From Ridgeia piscesae (Eukaryota; Annelida; Polychaeta; Sabellida; Siboglinidae): a stretch of 64,000 bases of DNA. The translations under genes were made by a program, and so were the position numbers. Positions 34,341-47,145 of this stretch are shown piece after piece (the first letter of the stretch is position 1; every line of letters starts with the position of its first letter). Below the pieces are notes generated by a model that made no database searches, was not told the origin of the DNA, and was given only the letters and a program-made list of their open reading frames with translations. Location of the stretch: contig JAODUO010001656.1 in assembly GCA_025642075.2 (NCBI GenBank), forward strand, positions 62,098 through 126,097, given 5' to 3'.

Positions 34341-35213
34341 ATTTAAATACTTTCAAAAAGTATTTCTAATTGTATTTGACATTCAGGAATGAAAATTATT
34401 TGTATCTTTATTTAAATACTTTCCTAAAGTATTTGACATATTCAGACACTTTCAAATACATTGCCAGTATCAAAATTTCTGTAATGACTGTCAAAACCAA
34501 TTATGTACCTTAACTGCAAATCACCTTTCATCAAACTAATTGTTTTCAACCTTCAAAATACCCACTGATTGCAAAGTTAATGTCTTTCACCCAACAGTGC
34601 TAATTACATAAGAAGACACTTGACAGCAGGTGTCTTCCATGGGGCGGGCCCTGGCAGTGACCACAACTTGTGTTTGCTCAGACCCTTTGGCTTGGATTAG
34701 CACCTGGGTGACCATAGGTCAATATTGCCTTTCTCCTGGCTGTCTTTCAAGTTGAGCTATCACACTTCCTCACAACATTCGAGCACAGTCATTAGCATAA
34801 TCTCTTCCGAGGGCAACATTGGCATTATATCATGGACCTCTTGGCTTAACTTAACAAACAACAGATTATGGCCTTTACCTCTGTGGATAGAGGTTTCTGA
34901 GTCAGTTGCACTGAGATGGAGTTAGCAATAACAAGACTCCCTAGCACTGGTCTGCCTCATATGAGCAAACCATTAATTATGCCTATAAACTAGATGTCTC
35001 GATATATGATTTGCTTTTTGTTTACCTATATATAGTAATATATCCTGAAAATGAAACGTATTTGAAAAGGTATTTGAAATACTTTCAGTGTATTTATATT
35101 TAAATACTTTTGCATTTAAACATATTTGTAATTTGATCAAATATAAATACCCTTGAATCCCTCAAGAGTATTTATATTTAAATATGTTTCAATGTATACC
35201 TGACCCTACATCT

Positions 35214-36066
35214 GACACAAAGTGGATCGAAAATGGCACCTATTTTCAACAAGTGTCAGCATCATGCATGTTCGGCAGTGTCCGCCTGAATATGATCTAC
35301 CTATATCAGATTCAAGCAGCATGGACAATTGACACCAGATGTCAGTTAAGAACCACTGGTATAACAATGTAATATATATTGATAGAGATGGCGACATTTA
35401 GCTTACTTTTTGTGTATTTTTTATAATTACAGGAATGTAATTGTAAGTGTAATTATTTTCGTAATGAGACTGGTAGTTTTTAAGGGTCCCTTGAAAAGTA
35501 TTTCAAATCCCCTCACTTAGAGTGTGACTGCTTTTGCTGTATTCGGGTAACACAAGTCAAGACCTCTATATGTCTAAGCAGCAGTTTTCACACACAACAA
35601 CTACAGTACCAGTAGACTATCGTAACACGTAGCTCCAAAGGTACAAATTATTGCAGAACTTCATCATATGGAACACAGATTGAGGCATAAGCCTTAAGGC
35701 ATTGTTCTGGAGGTATAAAGAACCATTATAGTAATAAATACAAATCAAGAGTTTCAAGACCAATATGTACCTCAGACAAAACACTACATTTACACAGTGT
35801 TATATTTCAGTTGTGCTCTGCATGACTCCAAATCCCAAAAGATTATTAATTTTTACAAGGGTGAGCAACCCTGTGTCTTTTCATTTGCTTGGTAGGCACT
35901 GAGCAATGGTCCAGCGAGATACTGTGTCGGCGATTCAGATCTTGGAGTTGTATTGGCCAACACTTTTGCAACACATGATAATCACACAGGTTTTTGTACC
36001 ACTCCCAGCGACAGCCGACAGGCGTTTCATTGTTCTCCTTGTGTCAGTCAGCGAATGCACTGTCTT
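35214..36066. other. Non-coding stretch
   Basis: AT-rich, no open frame or repeat recognised. Confidence 0.4.
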
Positions 36067-36216
36067 TCATGTATACCTGTGCTGGTACGCCCGGTACGTA
36101 TGTTTTCTCGCATGCCACCGTTCTCTGGCTTTTCTTAACACCTCTGCTCGCTTTACAGGATCTGTCTTCAGCTTCTCTCGTCTTCTGCGCTGTCGTTCTG
36201 CAGCACTCAGTACCCT
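36067..36216 (-). CDS. Exon-like segment encoding a basic peptide
   Basis: After the acceptor TTTAATTTGCCTCCAG (36217-36218 AG) the minus strand is open in phase 0 for 49 codons to TGA. The product is very basic (ERQRRRREKLKTDPVKRAE, then RKARERWHARK) and should form a helix. It resembles the repeated E-R-Q-R-x-Y-R-x-R-R-D-x-D-P-x-K-R-x-x-Y-L start of many uncharacterised animal and transposon proteins. In those proteins the sequence runs on; here the stop is followed in the same frame by KTVHSLTDTRRTMKR, which looks like the lost continuation. It is therefore either a decayed gene fragment or a short alternative terminal exon of the zinc-finger gene. Confidence 0.35.
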   Translation of the reverse strand, partial: RVLSAAERQRRRREKLKTDPVKRAEVLRKARERWHARKHTYRAYQHRYT

Positions 36217-36960
36217 CTGGAGGCAAATTAAAATTTCCAAACTGTATTTAAAATTTTCTGTTAAGTTGCATTAACTGAACTAGCAAAGCACATGTATACC
36301 AAAAAAAGCACTTGTTGAGAGTATCCTGAGTTATAATTTAAGCTACAATAACACCCTCATTACAGTTGACAGACTAAAATGAAATTGTATCTGTTTCTCA
36401 TACAGTGTTGGGATGTAGTGAACTTCACCTGCGAAATGAGTACCTGGGATGCACATTTTTTACTTTTTTAAACACCTTCACGAATTAGTCACAACTTTGA
36501 GCCCTAGTAAACAATAGTACTACTAGTATTGTATGGCACCATCTAGAGGATGGGCAGTCTTGCTAATTAGTTATCAATTGTGACTAGATGACTAAAACAT
36601 ACACACTTCAAACACTCTGTAAACAGTGGAATAAATCATTCTTTCAGAACTACTGGATGCTATTTTGTCACTGAAAATATCTGGCAAAAATGCTTTACAT
36701 ACCTCATTTTATCGTGCATAAATGCCATTATGTGGCTCATCGTGGATGAATATCACCACCATTACAACAAAACAGACAGTCATGTACAACATGTACATGG
36801 ACTGTACATTGTACTGTATGTACATTAAACATACCAAATAATCTTTATGTGCATGTTTCTTTCATAATTCACAAGTTCCAACTTCCAGTAAAGTTGAACC
36901 TAACTTAGTTTACATGGCACATTGGACAGTCCCAAATAATGTTTGCAGTAACATATATAT
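36217..36960. other. Non-coding stretch
   Basis: No gene or element recognised. Confidence 0.4.
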
Positions 36961-38437
36961 CAGGGTTCAACATTGGCACTGGCCCAATGCCTATTTTAAA
37001 GCTGTCGGGCCAGTTCGGGCCACCGGTTTTATATTGGCCTGGTGGGCCAGTGGTTTCAATCCCCTACTGACCACCGTCGACGTTTCCGTAACCTGACCTT
37101 TCACAGAAACATAGAACTACCTTAATAATATTATTCTATTTATTAACGTTCATTTTGTTACATTTTATCTATAACTTATTACACAACTGTGTCTAAAATG
37201 TTGTTGTGCGTACACAACGACGTCCATGCACTGTGGAAGTCATATTTTGTAAACACCCGCATGATTGGCGAATGGCGGGAATTCACCCAATCAACGATCG
37301 TGTTACAGGTTGCCGTTGGCTATGGGTGGTAGGCGATGTCATTGTTATCTGCCTGAATGATAAAATGCTAGTGCACATTCTGTAATGGAAAGGCATCTAT
37401 GCAATTTTTTATACTGTCATTCAAACGTTTGACAGGGTTGTAAAAGACCATTCCTGCAGCAGTGGATTTTGTAATACAATCTTGGAAGAAAGAGGGCAAG
37501 TGTTTTGGACAGCGTTCACACTGTCACCGGCGCACGTGGGCTCTCGGCCTTGCACACAGACGCGATGTTTACGTCATAGTCATAGGCTAGACTGTCATTA
37601 ACTGGGGCACTTAACTGGGGCACGGGTTATCTGCGTTCTAATGCTAATTTATCATGGTATCACGTATGCCTGATTCTGCAGTAAGTTTTCAGGCTCAACC
37701 AAAACTAAGAAATGTTTTTTATGACAGACAGCTATAGTTTCAAGCCCCAAGCCCTAAGCCCCCTGTATACCTGTCAAAACAGTCAGTCATGAATTCGACT
37801 GTGCCGACTTTGCTTTAGTCTCGATGCAATTGTGTAAAACGAGTAAATCAATTGTTAATATTAAATATGAAAAAAAAATTGTTTTTATAATGTCCCAGCT
37901 CATAAAATGGCCTACAGTGCAGGCTTTAATAAAAATATTGTACTTTAAAAAAAAATTGTTATATTATTTTTTGAATTTAAACTGCCTTTATTATGTGATA
38001 TATAGAAGAGACACAACACTGACAGGAGACGTTGAATGTAGTCATTAAGGTTGATATTTAATTTCTCGAAATATGTAGTAATCCATGTAATAGTTTATAA
38101 CTAAATGTGCTAAAATTGTATAGTGTGAAAGTTGCCTCAGATTTTATATTAGCAGACTGAGACCACGACTAAAAGATTTCATTTAATGTCGAGTTTTCTA
38201 TGTTTATTGTTGCCACCTAAAACATTAACATTTAAAAAAACATGCAACATAAGAGCTTCAGAAAATCTCCATGATGTCACTCCTGTCGAAACTTGGTCTT
38301 CTAAAGCAATGGGCAAATCGGTAGCAGCATATTTTCTTTACAATATTTGGGCCAGTAACTTTTTTGGGGGGCCAGTAACTTTTCAAATCTACTGGCCCCC
38401 TGGGCCAGTGGATACAAAAGCTTAATGTCAAGGCCTG
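36961..38437. mobile_element. hAT-like element with CAGGGTTCAACATT ends
   Basis: Left end CAGGGTTCAACATTGGCACT and right end (complement CAGGCCTTGACATTAAGC) are imperfect inverted repeats. GGGCCAGT/ACTGGCCC motifs recur just inside both ends. Flanks are TATATAT on both sides, compatible with an 8-bp duplication but not conclusive in this AT-rich site. No transposase seen in 1.48 kb. Confidence 0.65.
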
Positions 38438-40462
38438 TATATAGACATTGCAATAATATAATCACAACAGTATTCAGATAACTTACTCTCACTTTCGCAA
38501 TGGTCAATCCAATTTCTGAACGATATATAGTGGCAGTTGGCAACTTCATAACACATAAAACTTCCAAAACTTAACCAATAAAAATACTTGACCTGTAAAA
38601 CAGTAAAAAAAATATTTCAGATATATAATTCTGTCAATATCCAAACAAATATCAAAGCAAGCATTGCAGACTATAAATCTTTAAACTAAATTTAAAGCAA
38701 CACATTTAAGCTGATGTGTTTGTAGAATGGTTGTAGATTGTACAAAATAAATGGTCTATGTTCTTGTGAAAGAATTTCAAATCTACTGGCACGGCTAGGG
38801 CAAGATGAAAGATTTTACAAACATTAATTTTTTTGGTTAATTACAAACCTGGCATAGAAGTATAACTAATCACTGTGCAACATTTGTTTATAAAACATCA
38901 ACCAAAATGTCCGAATAATATTTATGTATATATTCAATGTTGTCTCATAAGAAATTATTAATTTTAGATGAACTTGTGACTTAGTGACTATGTAAAGTTT
39001 CACCTTTTAAACCACATTTGCGAGTGTCTCGATCACCCATGTTACCATGTCACATGTGCAACATGCATGCACGCATGCATGCACATACACACACGTGTAT
39101 ATACATACATATATATTAAGTACACCAGCACATGTACATAATGATATAAATGTGTGGATAGTAATGGCGATAAGAAAACAATTCTAGGATATTAGCCGCC
39201 ATAACTGTACTTATTGCCTATATTTTTACATTAATGTGGCATAAGAATTTTTTTCATTCATAACCCCTTAAAGTATTCAACTGCATACGATAAAATGTCT
39301 ACTGATTCTTGCTATATGTGTTTCAATATAAAAAATCTACAAAATTGGAGGTTACATGTTTTTTGCTAGGACAGGTCAAACCAGTTTCTTTAAATATGTT
39401 TTACAAATGTTGGTGTATTGTCTAAATATGCAGACAATTCTAATAGTAATACAGGTGTAGCTTTAAAATGACACCAATATCACACATGTAGATCCCTCAG
39501 TTAAGAAGGTTGTCATGTACACTGTATCTAGGTCGGGTCAAAGTTTTATGATCTCTATCTTTGGATGTGAAGGTCAGATAGACCTAAACTTTTGTGGGAA
39601 ACAGACTCGTGATCGTAAAACAACACATCAACTTTCATCAACATAGTAGTCATGAAAATTCTTGATTGATTTGACATGGAATACCCCATTCACAAAGGTC
39701 CATATGACATCGCTCATGGCAACCCTCTGTGGATTTCTTGTGGGTGGACCAATGGATAAAAACCTACTGTCAAACCCTAGATGGTTGCACTTGTAATGTT
39801 TGAGGACATCAAACTCATTATGGCGTGTCTAGTACATTTCAACAGTTTTCATTTTTAACAATATATGATGACCTTTCTATGATAAACTAAAGCAAGTCGG
39901 CATCCTAAAATACATAGACCTGTCTCCAAGTTTGCAGCCCCCTATTGGCGTTACCCAAGTCACCATTTTGGGGGTCCAATTATTACAGGCACTGAACTAT
40001 ACCAGGACATATGACATGCATAAAATAGTATGCATGTTTCCTTCACAGCTTAACACTAAAAACATTATCCCATTTCCATGTCACAAGTTAAGCTTGTAAA
40101 AGGAACCTTCTGCAATGAGATATGTGCACTTACAAATACATGGTTGAGACGTCAAAGCTCCATCGATCTATTTCCACTAAGTATAATGGATCATTTGATG
40201 GAAAATGGATGCCATAGTTTGTAACAATTATGGAAACAAATATACATATGAAATCAACATGCTTAAAGGGTTTGCCAACTTGTGCACTTGCCCATATTTC
40301 ATTTGTTAAAAGCACCCAATTAAAAAAACAAGATGTTAGTTGGCTTTACGTTTCACAAATCTGTTTTTTCCCATGAGAATTCAAACAAATAATGGGGACC
40401 TACTCCAGCGAACAGTGGAACACTTAACAAAGATTTACACTAGAATAGATAATGCCACTCAC
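38438..40462. other. Intron following the shared exon
   Basis: AT-rich, no open frame above chance. 39060-39110 has short CATGCATGCACG and ATAC repeats. In the minus-strand sense this is the beginning of the intron from the donor at 40463. Confidence 0.45.
40457..40462 (-). promoter_or_regulatory. Shared splice donor GTGAGT
   Basis: On the minus strand ...TCT GAA TCA|GTGAGT gives a consensus donor in phase 0. Every finger exon downstream begins in phase 0, so any of them can be joined here without a frame change. Confidence 0.8.
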
Positions 40463-41571
40463 TGATTCAGAAGATTGGTCGGAGGTATTCTGTACTGCGT
40501 GTGAAGTTGGTGTTGTCATTGCTGATACTTGTGATTGCTGCGATGTGTCCCATGTTGAACATCCTTGGGTACTGTCTAAGATCATCTGGCTGTCTCGTGA
40601 TGTTAGCGTACCAAAGTCTGGTATTTGTGATGGGTCCCATGAGGTAGCAGTTGAGGTCTGTGGAGCAACTTCCCCAGTCATAGTCTCATTTCGCATGATG
40701 CCTGTTATGAATGGACCACCAGCATCAGATGTTGGTGCCAGTTGAGATGAGCCTTCGAAAGATTCATGTGTGTTGCCAGTTGTCGCGCGCCGTTTTGTAG
40801 CAGGTGGTGCCGTGCCATCTGCACCAGAGTTTGTTGAACCGTCTGTTACACCTAGGATCTCTCCAAAAGGTTGGTAACTTCCCTGAAGTTCACTGAGAGA
40901 GAGGTTAGGATACGACTCCTGCATTGCACTCTGGTCAGTCCTATATGGAATGTGTCGTGATGCACTATTCATGTCCTGATTCTCTTCCACAATGATCACA
41001 TCATCTTCTTCTGTTTTCACTTTCATTTCAATTGTATCTTCACAACCAGCTGTATCATTTGCAGTGGAATTCTGAGGTGTTGTTATATTGTCACTAGGTG
41101 AGGCCTCTTTGTTTGAAGACATGTGTCTTTTGATTGGTCGGTGAAGCATCTGTTGGTGGCTACTGAAGGCTGGTAAGGCAGGTGATGCTGAACTGTCACG
41201 TGACCTCCGACGCTGCCTATGCACATCACCAGTTTTTGAGTTCACAGCTATTGGTGCATCACCCCGACTGGCGTCATGTGACTTTCTCGTACTACCTAGT
41301 AGTGTCTTGGCAGCATCACCTTCATCGTTGCGTATTGTCAATGCTCCACCGATAGCATCACCAAACTTCTCATTGATGTGAACAATGAACACATCGTTAT
41401 TGTCAAGTGTAATTCCCAGCACACCCTGAACTCGCAGCTCTGTCTGGTACTGCAGGCCATTCTTGCACAACAGGGTAACTGTATCAGTGAGAAGGTTCCG
41501 TACACGTTCTTGGTCAGGCTTCATCTTTATTGCATACTTTATTGGAACACTTGGTACTGGAAATTCAATAT
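40463..41571 (-). CDS. Shared N-terminal exon of the zinc-finger transcription factor
   Basis: Minus-strand exon of 1109 bases, entered in phase 1 after CATTTTCATTTCAG and left in phase 0 at GTGAGT; it encodes about 369 residues. The first 75 residues look like a folded module: a Lys-rich helix (KMKPDQERVRNLLTDTVTLL), then strands (LRVQGVLGITLDNNDVFIVHI). I do not recognise the family, and no BTB domain is present in this exon. The rest is disordered and Ser/Thr/Asn/Gln-rich, with basic patches HRQRRRSR and TKRRAT that could be nuclear signals. Around 40988-41020 a V-K-T-E SUMO-type site is followed by acidic residues and VIIVEE, a SUMO-interacting type motif. Without splicing, the frame runs into a stop near 40424. 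The upstream exon and start codon were not found. Confidence 0.85.
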
Positions 41572-42189
41572 CTGAAATGAAAATGATATTTATCAAGTAA
41601 TTTCAGATTTCGTTAGCTAGACTGGGAAAACAAACCACTTTCAATTTCATTATTCGGTTTTAATCGACACAGTACAGCCTACTGGAACAGTGTCTGACTA
41701 TAATACTATATAGTCTACAATTTTATGTACTGGTATACATTTTAAATATGTAATTTCACGTTTACACTTCACACAATTCTTATAAAAGTCTGATTATTAC
41801 AGTCCTTCGTTAATAACACGTCGATTGTCACAGAAGTTAATCTGCCTTTGGTGCCGCGAGGCCGAGGGAAAGGGACACAGAGAGCGTCGTAAGGACGTCA
41901 CCGTTTTGTTCACTCACTGTATTGTTAGTACCGATGCTATACGTTATTTCGCCTTTTGTTGGGTTGTTTGGATTTATTTAATATAAAATGTAAAACAGTC
42001 TACAGATATACATAAGATATAAATACAAAGTACATTAAATAAAAGGATGACACCAAAAAGTGCAAGCACTTATTTCCATTGTGGTCCAAGACAAATATAC
42101 AGATAAGATACAGACAAATACATGACAGACAATATGACCAATATAACAATATTAAAACAACAATAAAATGTGATAAATACAATTAGAAA
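41572..42189. other. Non-coding stretch upstream of the shared exon
   Basis: 41840-41910 is locally GC- and CpG-rich (GTGCCGCGAGGCCGAGGG) but I see neither a core promoter nor an open exon in it. The rest is AT-rich. Confidence 0.4.
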
Positions 42190-44290
42190 AAGGGGGAAAA
42201 AAATCTCCGGATTTGAAACACCATAGGTCATTTATAAAATCATGTAATTTTTACCAACAAAATAAATAATACTAATAAATAATACAAATAAATAATAATA
42301 AATAAAAATTACGTCATAAATTACGATTAAAAATAAATAAAAGAGCTGGCTTCCTGATCATTAAGATAACTGAACAAAAAACCGTTTCACTAGACATTTA
42401 AATTGACTGATGTTCAGAACACTTTGTATATGTTGTGGCAATCCATTCCATGCTATTACACATGTGTAGTAAAATGAGGTTTGACCAAAAGATTTAACAT
42501 ACGGTACATGAAGAGCGAGAGAGAACTTGATCTGGTATTTATGCTGTGCTGCTTGCATGATACGTTTATAAAATTGGACAAATACTTCGGTGCTCTATCA
42601 TTTATAACATTGTATACAAGGTTCAATTTTAATTGTTTTACCCATAGCTTAATTGGTAATATATTCACCAGCCTAAACTCCCTCAAACCGATGTGTGTTC
42701 TAGCTGGTGCATTTATAAGGAACCGGTTTACCTTGTTCTGGGTACACTGTAGTCTAGATTTATATTTCTTTTTTAAACCTGAGAACCATGATGAACAAGC
42801 ATAGTCAAAAACACATAGTATTAAGGCTGAGGTAAGAAGTGTTTTTGTTTTCATGTTGACTTTTTTTGTTTGTCTATACAAGAATTTTAATTTGGCATTT
42901 GACTTACAAATAATCTTATCAGCCACTCTTTCTCCAGTTAGAGACTGATCTATCTCTATACCTAGATATTTAACATGTATTTGGCATGTCAGTGTGGTGC
43001 CAGCACATTTCACCTGAATAGAACTACAGGTATGAAGTTTACGTTTTGATCCAAAAAGAATAGGTTCGGTTTTCCCTAGATGGAGGGTCAGGAGGGACAA
43101 TTTGTTATTAATTAACCACTCTCTGGCTGCCTCAAGCTCTGAAGAAAGACTTTCTTGGATCAATTGGGTGTTTTTACCCGAAACTAAAAGAGCTGAATCA
43201 TCAGCATACAAAAGAAATTTGCAGCGAACGGCCGTGGAAATATCATTAATATATATTTGAAGGGACACCACATGTGACAGTCATAGGTTTCGATATAGTT
43301 TCATTAATTTCAACTGATTGTTGTCGTTCACATAAATATGATTTAAACCAAACTATGGCAGATTTGTGAAGTCCTATTGCTTTGAGTTTTTGAAGCATAA
43401 TGTTATGATTTACCGTATCAAAGGCTTTCTGAAGATCAAGTAGCACCATACCTATGTATTTACCTTTATCTTGCTTCTGTTTTTAGGAAGTCAGTGAGTG
43501 ATATTAAACATGTTTCGGTAGAATAGGAGGATTTAAAGCCAGACTGATGTTCATCCAGTAGATTATGTGTTTGGAGATAAGTATTCAATTGTTGATAAAC
43601 AATCCTTTCAAATAATTTTAAGATCGTATTTAAAATCGAGATCAGTCTGTAATTACCGGCTTCCATTTTACTATTCTTTTTGTAAATGGGCATCACTTTT
43701 GCAGATTTAAGATTTACTGGGATTTCGCCGGTCGACAATGATAAATTTAAAATATGTGTCAAAGGAGAAGCAATGAGCTTGGCACCATCCTTAATGAATC
43801 TGGGTGATAATAGGTCCAAACCAGTTATCTTGCTAGAGTTCAATTTATATAAAATACTGAGTATGTTGTTCTCACTGACTTCACTAAAACAGAAGCTACT
43901 GCTGTTTACACTCAGTGACCTGCAGAAATCTAGAAAATGTTCGCTTTCATATTTACCATTACTTGGTGGAAGTTGGTCAACCAGTGTTGAGTCTACATTA
44001 GTAAAGTAGTTGTTAAAATGTTCGGATACTATTGATTTGTCAAAACATCTGTTATTATCAATGTTTAAATCTATGGCTATGCTAATGCTTCCTGGCTTAC
44101 TGTTACTTATAGTTACAGTGTCAATGAGTTGGAAGTTCCGAGTCTTTTTTAGCAATTGCCATAATTTTCTAGGTTGTTGTTTGAATTCATCAGTCTTATT
44201 TGCAATGAAGTCTGATTTGGTCTGTTTCTTCTTATATTGAACCTGATTCCGATGATAAATGAATTTCCTGTGCCAATTGGCAACTGGCGT
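42190..44290 (-). pseudogene. Decayed LINE reverse transcriptase
   Basis: Read from 44290 down: a Lys-rich segment (KLWQLLKKTRNF), then RT blocks ITGLDLLSPRFIKDGAKLIA, PVNLKSAKVMPIYKK, SGFKSSYSTETCLISLTDFL, and, after a frame break near 43450, LLDLQKAFDTVNH, then CGVP. A small deletion and frame break near 43260 removes the QGS...GP block before INDIS and YADDSALLV; the frame continues to about 42361 with the usual C-terminal region (LFDYACSSWFSGL-type). The active-site YADD is intact but the frame is broken at least twice. The blocks fit the Jockey/CR1-like LINE group; the clade is not certain. Confidence 0.85.
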
Positions 44291-45482
44291 CTTTATTCTT
44301 TCTGAATTTTGAAAAAGCCCGATCTCTCACGAATTAGGTGCAGTATCTCACCCGTCATCCAAGGGGCAGTTACAACTAGAATCCTTAGTTGATTTAAGCC
44401 ATCCTCGTTATTGTTAAGTTATATGCTGCATTACTGATAACACATTTTAGTTATTACCTGTACGGACAAAAACCACTTGGCCTGCACTAAAACTAATTTC
44501 CCTTGCTTGAACTGACCAAGTTACCAACACGCTGAATTTGTAATGTCCCGGATGTAGCAATTTAAAAAAATTAATTTTGCATGCATGCACATCGTTTACC
44601 AGTACGCGTTTATGAATGTGTACATGGTCCACGGAGAAATGTTTCGCAAAGATGCGAAAAAAGTAATTTCAATAAAAAAGTGATACTAGGAAATAATATG
44701 TGGCGCCACCTGAAGTAATATTCGTTTAATTTCCAGTGTCCGTGGTGTGGCGCTGTAGTAGGAGTTTTGGGAATCGGGGTAGTTCTAAAATCTATTATCT
44801 AGACTCCGTGAGGTGGCAGCACTTTTAGCTCCTCGTCCGCTTTGCCAATGTTGCCATCGCGGCGGTCTTACTCAAGAATAGGGTAGAGCCGCTGATTGGC
44901 TCTAAGGCCAACTATGAAGTTAGAAGTAAAATAGCCGGCTGCACAAAGACTGACAGTGACAGACCACACATATAAACGGACAGTGACTGCCAAACCCCTC
45001 GATTGATAGAGCTTTTCATATCTTCTCAAAGAACCACGTATATACACTCATCTCGTTATATCTGAAGACATTTTGATACACTTTGTCGCACATTGCGCCA
45101 GCTCATTACATTTGAAACTTTCTACCATTAAACATATCTAGCAGATACTATGTCAGCAGCTATATAATATATAAAATTATCTCTCGTGGAGGGCTTGACA
45201 CCCAGTCACATGATCATGACCAGTAACTAGCCCAAGACTATTGCATGTCCGGTCGCGTGAAAGTATCCGGGTTTTGCAGCCAGTCCTCTCGGTTTCACAG
45301 CTTCCCCAGAGAGATACAGTCAGGCTGTCCCATTTTACCAAAGTAAAAAATAATGCTTATACCTTAACACACGTGTTTGGGTTGTTCTGTGAATAGAGAG
45401 CACTTTATATAGTTAATCGGACGAATTCTGCACCGACTACTCCACTACTCGTCTCAATGTTAACACTGACCTAAGTACAAAA
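44291..45482. other. Non-coding stretch with a palindrome-family arm
   Basis: 44805-44960 matches the GTGAGGTGGCAGCACTTTTA and GCTGATTGGCTCTAAGGCC blocks of the 61012-61800 palindrome. No gene seen. Confidence 0.5.
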
Positions 45483-45917
<435 letters not shown>

Positions 45918-46443
45918 TCAGGTATTGCAATACCTCAGGGAGTTTGACGCCCCTGCCGTGCAGAGTTGTAAACCACTGCCTTGTGGTACAGGTTCTTGAT
46001 AGAACCGAAGGCTAAGGGAGCAAACCCTAACCAAAAAATCATGCACTGTGGCAGCATGAAGGGCGATTGATGTATGGAACTCCCAACATCTCTCGACCAG
46101 CCACAGCAGTGACAAATAGATAACGCCTGTCTTGACATGTTCTTGCCGGTGTGAGACCTCTATTTGCTCCCCGAGAGAGAGCCACTAGTAACTTGCAAAA
46201 GCCAACGGCAATTCAACACGTTTTGCTGGCAGCTTCCATGAAATGTACAACTGCACGAAACACCATATGGATCGGCCGTCGCCCGGGTTACAAAGGGCGG
46301 CGCTGCTCGACCTCATCTTCCGTCGGCAGTGGAAAATCAGCTAGGAAGAAGGAGAAGACAACTACTGACAATTGCACAATTGAATGTCAGGACTCTCCTC
46401 GAGAAGCAGCTGACCGATCAGAAAGACGCACGGCACTATAGCA

Positions 46444-47073
46444 ATGGAACTTGCCAAATACAAGAACGACATCGCCGCCCTATATGAAACAAGGTTCTCA
46501 GAGCCTGGTAGTCTCAACGACTTGGATTACTCTTTCTTCTGGAATGGCAAACCCGGAGGAGAACGAAGGGAGGCCGGAGTGGGCTTTGTTATCAAAAATG
46601 ACATCGTCACAAAGCTGACAGAAATGCCACGGCCAGTAAGTGACAGAATCATGACGATGAGACTGCCTCTGAGCAAAGACAATTTTGCTACAATTATCAG
46701 CGTGTACGCTCCAATAATGACAAACCCAGATGAAAACAAGGAGGCCTTCTACAACCAGCTGGCAAATGTGCTGAGTGGTATCCCTCGTATAGATAAGCTA
46801 CTGCTGATAGGAGACTTCAATGCGAGGATAAGGAGAGACAATGACATGTGGCCCTTGGTCATGGGCAAACATGGGATTGGGAAATGCAACTCCAATGGCG
46901 AACGTCTACTGGCTCTGTGCTCTGAGTTCGAACTGATAGTGACGAACACCATGTTCAAGCAGAAGGATGAACGCAAGACCACCTGGATGCATCCTCGTTC
47001 CAGACACTGGTATATGATCGACTTCATCATCACGAGGTGTCGGGATAAGATGGATATCTGCAGCACCCGTTAA
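46444..47073 (+). pseudogene. LINE endonuclease domain
   Basis: A 209-codon open segment with endonuclease features: AALYETRFSEPGSLNDLDYS (the normal E of the catalytic block is present), IISVYAPIM, and LLIGDFNARIRRD, whose D-F-N is a catalytic signature. The C-terminal S-x-H block is changed (RSRHWYMIDFII). The frame enters from a shifted upstream frame near 46400 (a TIGT-like start, LLEKQLTDQ in another frame) and is closed by a TAA at 47071. Not functional as it stands. Confidence 0.85.
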
Positions 47074-47145
47074 CTGCTGGTCCGATTACCAGATGCTGAG
47101 GTCAAACGTGGCTTTCAGAATACGGCAAAAGCACAACAGACAAGT

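Larger units (their letters stand above)
32249..35213. mobile_element. TIR element (GGGTCAAATAC family) interrupted by a hAT insertion
   Basis: The left end near 32249 (GGCATGGTGTGAAAAACATT) and the right end near 35200 (AATGTATACCTGACCCTACA) match the ends of 18488-19326 with more divergence. The interior 34360-35190 is collinear with the other copy, for example CACTGGTCTGCCTCATATGA against CACTGGTCTGCCTGTCATCA. A hAT element fills 32291-34340. Confidence 0.8.

Noticed and set aside
35906..36274. Plus-strand frame of 122 codons
   Set aside because: Antisense to the basic exon-like segment on the minus strand; no recognisable features.
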